Part shown: positions 55,201-59,046 of the stretch, in pieces
Layout of the letters: every line of letters begins with the position of its first letter
Numbering within the stretch: the stretch's first letter is position 1
Notes under the pieces: generated by a model
Seen by the model: only the letters and a program-made list of their open reading frames with translations
Databases searched by the model: none
Told to the model about the DNA's origin: nothing
Translations under genes and position numbers: made by a program
Source of the DNA: Arenicellales bacterium
GTDB taxonomy: Bacteria; Pseudomonadota; Gammaproteobacteria; Arenicellales; JAJDZL01
Length of the DNA: 64,000 nucleotides
NCBI GenBank assembly: GCA_951813075.1
Contig: OX638343.1
Coordinates: 3,077,571-3,141,570 of the forward strand
Direction of reading: 5' to 3'

Positions 55201-56653
55201 CTCGCTTGTCCTGCGGGCGCTGAGAAACATTTTTGTGTTTTCCTCAATTGACCTGAGCGGCAGTGCGGACAGTACCCTGGCCCTGCAGGCGGGGCACCAT
55301 CTCACCATCGATGCCGACATCACCGGCACCAATGGTGCCCATGGTTTCATCCTCGAGGCGGATTCGCCCGGATCGTCGAATAACGATGGTGTCGGAAAGT
55401 TGACAATCGCCCGCGGTGTCACCATTACATCAAACAATGGCGACATCACACTGATCGGTGCCGCGTTCGACATCAGAGCAACGAGCAGTATAGACGCTGG
55501 AACGGGGGACATCCATGTCGCGCCGTCGCGAGCTGTCGCGATGACGATCAGCACATCGGTGGATAATCTGAGCAATGCGGAAATCGGGAGGTTCACCACA
55601 TCGGGCACGATCCACATCGGGACCGCGACCACCGGACCGGACGGTTCGGGCGGTGGTGGCAGTTCGATATCGGCAACTTCCATCACAGTAATCGAAGATC
55701 TGGCCATCAGCGGCAGTACCTCGCTCGTTCTGGATTCCGGCGATACGACAACGCTGCGCGCGGATGTCTCGACTGACGATGGCGATATCACCTTCGGGGA
55801 CGCAGTGATCCTGGGAGCCGATGTGACGGTGGACAGCGATGCGGACGACGACGCCACAGACGGCGCGATCACCTTCACCTCGACGGTGGACGGCGGCTAT
55901 GCGCTGACGCTGGACGCTGACAGCGGTTCGGTGACGGTGTCCGGTGCGATGGGCGGCACGACCAAGCTGGGGAGTCTGACGGTGGACGGTGGTCAGATTG
56001 ACGTTGACGCGGTGGCGACGACCGGCGATATCGACATTGATGGTAGTACGAACATCGACCTGAACGGAGCGACCTACGAGAGCGACGACGGCGATATCAC
56101 ATTCACTGGTGCGGTGGACCTGCATGCCGATGTGACGGTAGACAGCGATGCGGACGACGACGCCACGGACGGCGACATCACCTTCACGTCGACGGTGGAC
56201 GGCGGCCAGGCCCTGACGCTGGATGCCGACAGTGGTTCAGTGACGGTGTCTGGTGCGGTGGGCGGCACGACGACGCTGACGAGTCTGACGCTGGACGGCG
56301 GCCAGATCGATGTTGACACTGTGGCGACGACCGGCGATATCGACATTAGTGGCAGTACGAACATCGACCTGAACGGAGCGACCTACGAGAGCGACGACGG
56401 CGATATCACCTTCACCGGTACGGTGGATCTGCACGCCGATGTGACGGTGGACAGCGATGCGGACGACGATGCCACGGACGGCGATATCACATTCACGTCA
56501 ACGGTGGACGGCGGCCAGGCCCTGACGCTGGATGCCGACAGTGGTTCAGTGACGGTGTCTGGTGTGGTGGGCGGCACGACAGCGTTGACGAGTTTGACGG
56601 TGGTCGGTGGTACGGTGTCACTGGAGGACGTGAATACCACGGATGCGGATTGA
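32720..56653 (+). CDS. TpsA2: giant filamentous-haemagglutinin-type exoprotein (about 7,977 aa to an in-frame TGA)
   Basis: The ATG at 32720 gives the same extended signal peptide and TPS domain as TpsA1, including NPNGVLFG. From about 34230 it is almost wholly repeat. A 1,461-bp super-unit (487 residues) is made of alternating blocks of about 313 and 174 residues. The blocks carry LTISGSASLVLRA, LTINADITGTNGAHG, ITLIGAAFDI, INAGTGDIHVAPS and FTTSGTIRIGTATTGPDGSGG. The longer block adds the acidic DVTVDSDADDDATDGD segment. A different, less regular region at about 44300-46080 divides the array in two. The frame stops at TGA 56651-56653, but the same frame continues directly into the conserved C-terminal region. 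The protein is therefore either truncated or the stop is a mutation, sequencing error or read-through site. Beta-helical fibre structure and TpsB-dependent export are inferred from family. Confidence 0.88.
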   Translation: MITFRSFIQRKSRPVVAALGSLLRFRNVVLPLLFGAILVFTHAQQVHAGPKDGNVVAGDANIVQLNPKLLEIIQGSDKVIIDWRSFSIDWDELVRFLQPDSDSIALNRVNGDTPSYILGQLTADGRVMLINPNGVLFGDSAVVDIGSLVATTIDIRNEDFMAGDYNFDVDRASGGTVVNRGRITAAEGGIVALVAPGVENSGVIVARLGRVALASGNSFALDFYGDRLIQIGVDDSVAERLLAPDGTELKALVDNSGEIYADGGTVMLMAASVAKDVVDYAINMEGIIEARTATERNGQIVLEGAGEGIVRVTGTLDASGRESGETGGEVKILGSKVGLVGQAEVDVSGDAGGGEVLIGGNFQGRGPERNADFTTIGSEVAIQADALTTGDGGRVIVWSDRVTRFYGNISARGGRDSGDGGFAEISGKQHLQFAPNSIDLSAPKGLIGELLLDPLDIVISDGDGTDDSAVSGDNVINFNDDSTATYNITPAAFEAIDADITLQALRDITVSSPIDRTGSGDSTLSLQAGRHLIINADITGTNGAHSFIFEADSPKSSNNDGSGKLTIASGVTITSNDGDITLIGAAFDINATGSINAGTGDIHVAPSRAIAMTISAAASDLSNTNLSNAEIGTFTTSGTIYIGTATTGPDGTGGAGSPISASSITVSEALTISGSASLVLRALSDITVSSAIDLSGSADSTLTLQAGHHLTINADITGTNGVHGLILEADLPGSSNNDGVGTLTIAGGVTITSNNGDITLIGAAFDIDATGSINAGTGDIHVAPSQAVGMTISKATDHLSNAEIGRFTTSGTIYIGTATTGPDGSGGGGSSISATSITVSEALTFSGSASLVLDSGGTTTLSADVSTEDGDITFGDAVILGADVTVDSDADDDATDGDITFTSTVDGGHMLTVKAGGGTVELEGAVGGTSRTTKLSGLTVDGGRIHVDTVATSGDIDIKGSTSINLKGVTYESGDGDITFTGAGDVTISGSASPVLRAGRDITVSSSIDVIGSADSTLVLRAGRDITVSSSIDVIGSADSTLVLRAGRHLTINADITGTDGAHGFIFVAGWPGTLTISSGVTITSNNGDITLIGAAFDINATSSINAGTGDIHVAPSHAFLMTIGAAADTVFNTVFNTNLSNAEIGRLTTSGTIYIGTATTGPDGSGGGGSPISATTITVSEALTISGSASLVLRAGTDITVNSAIDLSGSVDSTLTLQAGHHLTINADITGTNGAHGLIFEADSTGSSNYVDVGELTIRSGVTITSNNGDITLIGAAFDIKATSSINAGTGDIHVAPSRAVAMTISTAADNLSNVEIGRFTTSGTIRIGTATTGPDGSGGGGSPISATSITVGEALTISGGASIVLDTGGTTTLSADVSTEDGDITFGDAVILGADVTVASDADNDATDGDITFTSTVDGGYSLTLDADSGSVTVSGATGGTTKLSGLTVDGGQIDVDAVATTGDIDIDGSTNITLNGAIYESDDGDIILAGAGGVTISGSASLVLRAGRDITVSSSIDVIGSADSILTLQAGRHLTINADITGTDGAHGFIFEADSPGSANNDGIGTLTIAGGVTITSNNGAITLIGAGFDINATGSIDAGTGDIHVAPSRAVSMTISAAADNLGNAEIGTFTTSGTIRIGTATTGPDGSGGAGSPISASSITVSEALTIGGSASLVLRAGSDITVSSSIDLSGSVDSTLALQAGRHLTINADITGTNGAHSLIFEADSLGSSNNDNSGKLRFDNNVTITSNNGDITLIGAAFDINATSSIDAGTGDIHVAPSRAVAMTISTSMDNLSNAEIGRFTTSGTIRIGTATTGPDSSGGGGSSISATSITVIEALTISGSASLVLDSGGTTTLRADVSTDDGDITFGDAVILGADVTVASDADNDATDGDITFTSTVDGGYSLTLDADSGSVTVSGATGGTTKLSGLTVDGGQIDVDAVATTGDIDIDGSTNITLNGATYESDDGDIILAGAGGVTISGSASLVLRAGRDLAVSSSIDVIGSADSILALQAGRHLTINADITGSNGVHGLIFEADSPGSSNNDGIGTLTIAGGVTITSNNGDITLIGAGFDINATGSIDAGTGDIRVAPSRAVAMTISNAVTADLSNAEIGRFTTSGTIRIGTATTGPDGSGGAGSPISADSITVSEALTISGSASLVLRALSDITVSSAIDLSGSADSTLTLQAGRHLIINADITGTNGAHGLIFEADSPGSSNNDGVGTLTIAGGVTITSNNGDITLIGAGFGINATGSIDAGTGDIHVAPSRAVAMTISAAADNLSNAEIGRFTTSGTIRIGTATTGPDSSGGGGSSISATSITVIEALTISGSASLVLDSSGTTTLRADVSTDDGDITFGDAVILGAGVTVASDADNDDTDGDITFTSTVDGGYSLTLDADSGSVTVSGATGGTTKLSGLTVDGGQIDVDAVATTGDIDIDGSTNITLNGATYESDDGDIILAGAGGVTISGSTSLVLRAGRDLAVSSSIDVIGSADSILALQAGRHLTINADITGTDGAHGFIFEADSPGSSNNDGIGTLTIAGGVTITSNNGAITLIGAAFDIDATSSIDAGTGDIHVAPSRAVAMTIGAAADNLGNAEIGRFTTSGTIRIGTATTGPDGSGGGGSPISASSITVSEALTISGSASLVLRALSDITVSSSIDLSGSVDSTLTLQAGRHLIINADITGTNGAHGLILEADSPGSSNNDGVGTLTIASGVTITSNNGDITLIGAGFDIDATGSINAGTGDIHVAPSRAVAMTISSAVTANLSNVEIGRFTTSGTIRIGTATTGPDGSGGGGSPISATSITVGEALTISGSTSLVLDSGGTTTLSADVSTEDGDITFGDAVILGADVTVASDADNDATDGDITFTSTVDGGQMLTLDADSGSVTVSGATGGTTALTSLTVDGGRIEVDAVATTGDIDIDGSTNIALNGAIYESDDGDITLAGAGGVTISGNASLVLRAGRDITVSSSIDVSGSADSILALQAGRHLTINADITGTNGAHGFILEADSPGSSNNDGVGTLTIASGVTITSNNGAITLIGAAFEINATSGINAGTGDIHVAPSRAVAMTISAAADNLSNAEIGRFITSGTIRIGTTTTGPDGSGGAGSPISASSITVSEALTISGSASLVLRALSDITVSSSIDLSGSADSTLTLQAGHHLIINADITGTDGVHGLILEADSPGSSNNDGVGTLTIASGVTITSNNGDITLIGAGFDIDATGSINAGTGDIHVAPSRAVAMTISSAVTANLSNVEIGRFTTSGTIRIGTATTGPDGSGGGGSPISASSITVGEALTISGSTSLVLDSGGTTTLSADVSTDDGDITFGDAVILGADVTVDSDADDDATDGDIIFTSTVDGGHALTLDAGGGAVDLRDAVGGTTALASLTVDGGRIDVDAVATTGDIDIDGSTNIDLNGAIYESDDGDIILTGAGGVTISGSASLVLRAGRDLAVSFSIDVSGSADSTLALQAGRHLTINADITGSNGAHGLIFEADSPGTSNNDGIGTLTIAGDVTITSNNGDITLIGAAFGINATSSINAGTGDIHVAPSRAVAMTISAAVENQGDNLSNTEIGRFTTSGTIRIGTATTGPDGSGGAGSPISASSITVSEALTISGSASLVLRALSDITVSSSIDLSGSADSTLALQAGRHLTINANITGTNGAHGLILEADSPGSSNNDGVGTLTIGSGVTITSNNGDITLIGAAFDINATGSIDAGTGDIHVAPSRSVAMTISAAADNLGNAEIGRFTTSGTIRIGTATTGPDGSGSLISATSITVGEALTISGSTSLVLDSGGTTTLSADVSTDDGDITFGDAVILGADVTVDSDADDDVTDGDITFTSTVDGGHALTLDAGGRGMNLRGAVGGTTKLASLTVVGGVVSLESVSTTGTIGVTGSGITLGGAYRSDDGAITFTGAVDLHAHVTVDSDADDDAMDGAITFTSTVDGHPILTLDSYRRLTLDAGGGAVDLRGAVGGTTKLASLTVVGGAVSLESVRTTGAIGVTGSGITLGGDYRTNDGDITFTGPVDLAETVTSVPVNSDADNDGKDGDITFTSTVDGHRHLNLDAGGGSVSLRGAVGGTTALASLTVDGHNINLDTVATTGNIDIDGSNNIYLHGATYESDDGDIIFNGDSLRLYADVTVDSDADNDATDGDITFTGSVYGNQALTLDADDGSVTVVSGRLGGPTASWALTSLTVEGGAVSLWSVRTTGAIGVTGSSITLGGAFRSYDGNITFTGPVILAYGVTVNSDEDNDGTDGDITFTSTVDGHRHLTLDAGSGSVELRGAVGGTTALISLTVDGGQIDLDTVATTRNIDIEGTNIDLNGATYESNSRGITFTGAVDLHADVTVNSDADGILPADNIIFTSTVDGGYALMLDSGDHRSVELRGAVGGTTALASLTVDGRRIDVDTVATTGDIDIEGKSIDLNGATYESDDGDIIFTGEVTISGSASLVLRAGRDLAVSSSIDVRGSADSILVLQAGRHLTINAHITGSSGAHSFIFEADSPGSLNNDGVGKLTIGSGVAITSNNGDITLIGAAFDIDATGSINAGTGDIHVAPSRAVAMTISAAADNLGNAEIGWFTTSGTIRIGTATTGPDGSGGAGSPISASSITVSETLTISGSASLVLWAVSDITVSSAIDLSGSSDSALTLQAGRHLTINADITGTNGAHGLIFEADSPGSSNNDGIGKLTIGSGVTITSDNGDITLIGAAFDIDATGSINAGTGDIHVAPSRAVAMTISAAADNLGNAEIGRFTTSGTIRIGTATTGPNGSGGGGSSISATSITVSEALTISDSASLVLDTSGTTTLSEDVSTDDGDIIFGDAVILGADVTVDSDADNDATDGAITFTSTVDGGYALTLDAGGGAVELQGAVGGSTILTSLTVDGGRIDVDAVATTGDIDIDGSTNIALNGAIYESDDGDIILAGAGGVTISGSASLVLRAGRDLTVSSSIDVSGGADSILALQAGRHLTINADITGTDGAHGLIFEADSPGSSNNDGTGKLTIGSGVTITSNNGDITLIGAAFDISATGSIDAGTGDIHVAPSQAVAMTISAAVENQGDNLSNTEIGRFTTSGTIRIGTATTGPDGSGGAGSSISATTITVIDALTISGSTSLVLRALRDIFVFSSIDLSGGAGSSLTLQAGRHLTIAGDITGSSGAHDFIFEADSPGSSNNDGTGKLTIGYNATITSDNGDITLIGAAFEINATSSINAGTGDIYVTPSRAVAMTISNAADNLGNAEIGRFTTSGTIRIGTATTGPYGSGGVGSSISATSITVSEALTISGSASLILDSSGTTTLSADVSTDDGDITFGDAVILGADVTVDSDADDDATDGEITFTLTVDGGHALTLDADSGAVTVSGATGGTTKLSGLTVDGGRIDVDAVATTGDIDIDGSMNIALNGAIYESDDGDIILAGAGGVTISGSASLILRAGRDLTVSSSIDVSGSADSILALQAGRHLTINADITGTNGAHDLILEADSPGSSNNDGTGKLTIGSGVTITSNNGAITLIGAAFDINATGSINAGTGDIHVAPSQAVAMTISSAVTANLGNAEIGRFTTSGTIRIGTATTGPEGSGGAGSPISADSITVSEALTISGSASLVLRALSDITVSSAIDLSGSADSALTLQAGRHLTINADITGTNGAHGLIFEADSPGSSNNDGVGTLTIASGVTITSDNGDITLIGAAFDIDATGSINAGTGDIHVAPSQAVAMTISTAAANLSNTEIGRFTTSGTIRIGTATTGPDGSSGGGSPISATSITVGEALTISGSASLVLNSSGMTTLRADVSTEDGDITFGDAVILGADVTVASDADDDATDGDITFTSTVDGGHALTLDAGGGAVDLRGAVGGTTKLSGLTVDGGQIDVDAVATTGDIDIDGSTNIALNGAIYESDDGDITLAGAGGVTISGSASLILRAGRDLTVSSSIDVSGSADSTLALQAGRHLTINADITGSNGAHDFIFEADSPGSSNNDGTGKLTIGSGVTITSNNGDITLIGAAFDIDATGSINAGTGDIHVAPSRAVAMTISAAADNLGSAEIGRFTTSGTIRIGTATTGPEGSGGAGSPISASSITVSEVLTISGSASLVLRALSDITVSSAIDLSGSADSALTLQAGRHLTVNADITGTNGAHGLILEADSPGSSNNDGVGTLTIANGVTITSNNGDITLIGAGFDIDATGSINAGTGDIHVAPSQAVAMTISAAAANLGNAEIGRFTTSGTIRIGTATTGPDGSGGVGSSISATSITVSEALTISGSTSLVLDSSGMTTLRADVSTEDGDITFGDAVILGADVTVASDADDDATDGDITFTSMVDGGQMLTLDADSGAVTVSGAVGGTTKLSGLTVDGGRIDVDAVATTGDIDIDGSTNIALSGAIYESDDGDITFTGAGGVTISGSASLILRAGRDLTVSSSIDVSGGADSILTLQAGRHLAVNADITGTNGAHGFIFEADSPGSSNNDGIGTLTIAGGVTITSDNGDITLIGAAFDISATGSINAGTGDIHVAPSRAVAMTISAAADILGNKLSNAEIGRFTTSGTIRIGTATTGPDGSGGGGSPISATSITVSEALTISDSASLVLDSSGMTTLSADVSTDDGDITFGDAVILGADVMADSDADNDTTDGAITFTSTVDGGYALTLDADSGSVTVSGAMGGTTKLSGLTVDGGQIDVDAVATTGDIDIDGSTNIALNGAIYESDDGDIILTGAGGVTISGSASPVLRAGRDLTVSSAIDVSGSADSILTLQAGRHVTINADITGTNGAHGFIFEADSPGLNYEGSGKLTIAGGVTITSNNGDITLIGAAFDIDATSSIDAGTGDIHVAPSRAVAMTISAAADNLRNNLSNAEIGRFTTSGTIHIGTATTGPDGSGGAGSPISASSITVSETLTISGSASLVLRAVSDITVSSAIDLSGSADSTLTLQAGRHLTINAGITGTNGAHDFVFEADSPGSSNNDGSGKLRFDNNVTITSNNGDITLIAAAFDINATSSIDAGTGDIHVAPSRAVAMTISAAADILGNKLSNAQIGRFTTSGTIYIGTATTGPDGSGGGGSSISATSITVSEALTISGSASLVLDSGGTTTLREDVSTEDGDITFGDAVILRADVTVDSDADDDATDGDITFTSTVDGGHALTLDAGGGAVELQGAVGGTTTLTSLTVDGSQIDVDTVATTGDIDISGSMNIDLNGATYESDDGDITFTGAVDLHADVTVDSDTDDDATDGDITFTSTVDGGQALTLDADSGSVTVSGAVGGTTALASLTVDGGQIDVDTVATTGDIDISGSMNIDLNGATYESDDGDIILAGAGGVTISGSASLVLRARRDLTVSSSIDVSGGADSVLALQAGRHLTINADITGTNGVHGLIFEADSPGLNNDGVGTLTVASGVTIRSNNGDITLIGAAFDIRATSSINAGTGDIHVAPSRAVVMTISNAVTADLSNAEIGRFTTSGTIRIGTATTGLDGSGGAGSPISATTITVIDALTISGSASLVLRALRNIFVFSSIDLSGSADSTLALQAGHHLTIDADITGTNGAHGFILEADSPGSSNNDGVGKLTIARGVTITSNNGDITLIGAAFDIRATSSIDAGTGDIHVAPSRAVAMTISTSVDNLSNAEIGRFTTSGTIHIGTATTGPDGSGGGGSSISATSITVIEDLAISGSTSLVLDSGDTTTLRADVSTDDGDITFGDAVILGADVTVDSDADDDATDGAITFTSTVDGGYALTLDADSGSVTVSGAMGGTTKLGSLTVDGGQIDVDAVATTGDIDIDGSTNIDLNGATYESDDGDITFTGAVDLHADVTVDSDADDDATDGDITFTSTVDGGQALTLDADSGSVTVSGAVGGTTTLTSLTLDGGQIDVDTVATTGDIDISGSTNIDLNGATYESDDGDITFTGTVDLHADVTVDSDADDDATDGDITFTSTVDGGQALTLDADSGSVTVSGVVGGTTALTSLTVVGGTVSLEDVNTTDAD
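34230..44290 (+). repeat. First super-repeat array of tpsA2 (1,461-bp period)
   Basis: Landmark codons for the GAH/GVH motif recur at 36430, 37369, 37888, 38827, 39349, 40288, 41749 and 43210. They give alternating steps of about 939 and 522 bp and a full period of 1,458-1,461 bp. Copies differ by scattered substitutions and small in-frame insertions, so this array is older or less homogenised than the one in tpsA1. Confidence 0.9.
35705..35848 (+). repeat. 72-bp tandem duplication inside tpsA2
   Basis: Two adjacent 72-bp units (35705-35776 and 35777-35848) encode LRAGRDITVSSSIDVIGSAD plus STLV twice. Other super-repeat copies have one such unit followed by LQAGRHL, so this is a local in-frame duplication. 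Confidence 0.9.
46080..56560 (+). repeat. Second super-repeat array of tpsA2
   Basis: The 1,461-bp pattern resumes after the irregular middle region, with landmarks at 48226, 49165, 49687, 50626, 52084 and 53563. Steps are 939, 522, 939, 1,458 and 1,479 bp, and the last carries a small in-frame insertion. The final part (about 54170-56560) mixes in short units with VDLHADVTVDSDADDDATDG. Confidence 0.88.
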
Positions 56654-57511
56654 GGTGTGGTTGATGTGATGGGCAGTGGTATCACGCTGAACGGGTTCAA
56701 TTGCAGCGACGACGGCAATATCACCTTTACCGGTCCAATGACCCCGATCGGGTCGGTGACGGTAAACAGTGCCCGGAACAATGCCAGCACGGACAGCGAC
56801 ATCACGTTCATCTCAATGCTGGAGGGTGCGTATAATCTAACGCTGAATGCGGGCACAGGGAACATAATTTTCGGTGGTGACGTCGGGTCTGCTGACAAAC
56901 TATCAGCAATTACGGTTAACAACGCTCACGACGTCACGGTAACGACCACGCTGTGGGTCGGTTCATTCACGCAAACTGCGGGAACTGGAACAACCGACTT
57001 CGGATCAGACACCGTCAATGCTGATATCTCTGTCGATGTTACTACAGTGAATATTAAAGGAAAAATTGTTACCCAGGATGTCAGATTGACGGCTCAAGAA
57101 GATATCACAGCGATCGTAGAAGTTGGCTCTTTGACGATAGAGGCAAGCAATGCATATCTATTTGGTACCGTCGGTGGTGTAGGTGGACGAGCTGCCGGCG
57201 ATCTTATAGTAATAAATAACAGGGGGTCGGGTACGTATTCTATCAATGAATCCGCTGTTCTAGGGACTGGATTAGGGACACGAACCTACTTGGAATTGTC
57301 TTCCCTGCCGCTCCCGACGATATGGGCACTTACTCGATATCCGGTAACACCCGCCGCTGGGGTCTATACTTCGTTAATTCCGATGTTGCGGGCTTCCGTG
57401 AATGATTCGATCAGTGGCCCATACATCGTAACCGATTTTGAAAAGCCGTTCCCATTGTTCACCCCGGAACATGGTGCGGAGGATTACTATGAAGCATTCC
57501 TTTGTTGTTAA
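56654..57511 (+). pseudogene. C-terminal part of TpsA2 beyond an in-frame stop, with 3' frameshift
   Basis: This segment is in the same frame as tpsA2 and encodes the C-terminal region shared with TpsA1 and TpsA3 (FTQTAGTGTTDFG, TIEASNAYLFGT, VELSS-type LSSLPLP, YIVTD). It is cut off by TGA 56651-56653. Close to its end one base is missing compared with the other copies (after 57494, GAAG-CATTCC versus GAAGACATTCC). DYYEDIPLLL becomes DYYEAFLCC and a stop at 57509-57511. Restoring the base would put the stop at 57544-57546, 7 bases before the next gene as in the other modules. Two lesions in one gene suggest early decay, unless both are sequence errors. Confidence 0.8.
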
Positions 57512-57553
57512 AGACTCACGATGATGAACTGGTTGAGATGGAGTGAAATACCA

Positions 57554-58294
57554 ATGCGAAACGTTGTCAAGATGATTGCTGATGCGAACCTGGTTTCCAG
57601 GTACAGAATGCCACCTGTGCGTGCTAATGCTACCTTTGTTGTTCTGATTGGAGCGCTATTTTTCAGTGTATGCACATATGGTCTGGCGCAGGAAAGCAGT
57701 ATTGAAATTGAGGAGGTAGTAGGTAGTCCGCAAATTACAGGGTTTCGATCGGCTCAATTTGGCATGTCGGAATCGGAAACTCTTGAAGCCATAAGGCGTG
57801 ATTTTCAACTTCAGCAATCACGAGTCGCAAGCCAGACGAATGACGAAGATCGGACTTCGAGCCTGGTGGCGACAGTCGATGAGATATTTGCTGGCAGCGA
57901 GCCGGCTCAAGTTGCATATATTCACGGATACAAGCAGAACAAACTGATTCAGGTCAATGTTGTGTGGGGATTACCGGTAATTGAAGAAGTTGACCCGCAG
58001 ACACTGGTAACGACCGCCAATGTTCTTCGAAAGTACTTCGTTAGCCTGGGTTTCGATCCTGACAGTACAGTGGTCAATACTCGCATTGACGACAGGGTGT
58101 TTATCGTATTTCGTGGTGTCGATGAACAGGGGCGAATGGCGTTGCTGCAGTTGATCAGTAATCAAGTGCCTGCTGCCGACGATGAGGAAGGAGAGGAATC
58201 TGAGCCGCAGTTCCGGATTGATTCATTATTGCTTTCCTACATCGAAGACATCAAGGATCCGGATATCTTCAGGATCGAGAAAGGAGATTTCTAG
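57554..58294 (+). CDS. Exported TpsA-associated protein, copy 2 (unknown function)
   Basis: The 246-residue protein is a close paralogue of the product at 30765-31505, with the same signal region (cleavage near GLA-QE), the FRSAQFGMSESETLEAIR motif and the same C terminus DPDIFRIEKGDF. Changes cluster in the n-region (LVSRYRMPPV), in the segment WGLPVIEEV and in the acidic stretch near the C terminus. The frame is fully intact although its tpsA2 partner carries two lesions, which suggests the protein is maintained on its own account. The ATG at 57554 keeps the upstream GGAGTGA context; an alternative ATG lies at 57521. Confidence 0.82.
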   Translation: MRNVVKMIADANLVSRYRMPPVRANATFVVLIGALFFSVCTYGLAQESSIEIEEVVGSPQITGFRSAQFGMSESETLEAIRRDFQLQQSRVASQTNDEDRTSSLVATVDEIFAGSEPAQVAYIHGYKQNKLIQVNVVWGLPVIEEVDPQTLVTTANVLRKYFVSLGFDPDSTVVNTRIDDRVFIVFRGVDEQGRMALLQLISNQVPAADDEEGEESEPQFRIDSLLLSYIEDIKDPDIFRIEKGDF

Positions 58295-58680
58295 CCAGTT
58301 CGCGACGCCATTATCTCTAAAAGTGAGCGAAGTTCGATGCGATATGATGTCTGAAATATCGTCAGGCGATTGAGCCAATCATTGCGGCTACCCATCTGAA
58401 TACGATGGCTGGCTGGAACGCAGCCAGCCCAAGGGTATGCGCGGCGACCGCATACAGGTACGACAGAATCCACACCCCGATGAGCAGCAGCGAAATCTGT
58501 TGTCTGCGATGGGAGTGACGCTGTGGATCAGCCAACAAACCGGTTGCTGGTTAGACGGAATTGAGGTTATAGAAGTAGTGTTCTGACGCCAATTGCGAAT
58601 ATGTTCTTAAGTTTCTGATTTGGAAAGGGAAAATTTTTCTATTCTTTAGAAAATGATAAATACTAGTTAAGCGTAGAGGA
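58295..58680. other. Spacer between modules 2 and 3
   Basis: This is a shortened duplicate of the module 1-2 spacer. It keeps the GGCTGGCT/AGCCAGCC hairpin (58407-58429) and the right-hand part (from about 58440), but about 470 bases between them are absent. No gene is seen. Confidence 0.5.
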
Positions 58681-58709
58681 TTGATATTAGATAAGATAAC
58701 AGTTATTAT
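58681..58709 (+). promoter_or_regulatory. Sigma70-like promoter of module 3
   Basis: TTGATA (58681-58686) and TATTAT (58704-58709) with a 17-base spacer duplicate the module 2 promoter. The predicted start near 58716 is about 325 bases before tpsA3. Confidence 0.55.
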
Positions 58710-58787
58710 TCAATATTGATTATTATTGATCTAACGAAACCAAAGAGATCCGGTTACAGCTGTGGGGATTGGGCAGTGAGGCGGAAC

Positions 58788-58819
58788 ATGGAAAGCATAC
58801 GACACCGTATGTTTTTTTT
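58788..58819 (+). terminator. Attenuator-like hairpin with T-run in tpsA3 leader
   Basis: CATACG (58796-58801) pairs with CGTATG (58806-58811) around an ACAC loop. The stem extends through AAAG/TTTT pairs and is followed by eight T residues (58812-58819). It is stronger than the copy before tpsA2. An ATG at 58788 with an upstream GAGG opens a 28-codon frame across the hairpin. It resembles an intrinsic terminator inside a translated leader. Confidence 0.5.
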
Positions 58820-58857
58820 ATTTCGCCGGTGTTCGATTATGGCATCAGTGGACCGAG

Positions 58858-59046
58858 GTGAAATTCAGGAATGAGTTGTTGAGGATGTGCGACGATGGAT
58901 TGAAGTGCGATGATGTCATGCTGTCTAAGTATCGCGAAGCGCGCGTCGATGCAACACTGGTTCCAGCGTCAATCGGTCGCGAATGCCTGACAGCATGCAC
59001 ACCCCGGTGCACTGCAACGGGCCGAAAGAGGCTGTTTGGTTCATGA
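58858..59046 (+). CDS. Possible leader peptide overlapping tpsA3 start (copy 3)
   Basis: Third copy of the 62-codon frame ending in the ATGA overlap with tpsA3. It differs from the other two by several amino-acid-changing substitutions in its second half. Unlike copy 2 it is out of frame with the ATG at the attenuator. Confidence 0.25.
   Translation: MKFRNELLRMCDDGLKCDDVMLSKYREARVDATLVPASIGRECLTACTPRCTATGRKRLFGS

Noticed and set aside
33371..56434. Many antisense open frames of 100-480 codons within tpsA2
   Set aside because: They recur with the same period as the coding repeats, overlap each other in two frames, and lack ribosome binding sites or recognisable domains.
56651..56653. TGA read as a sense codon by a variant genetic code
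   Set aside because: TGA ends several intact genes here (mutase subunits, tpsA1, tpsA3), so it is a normal stop in this organism.
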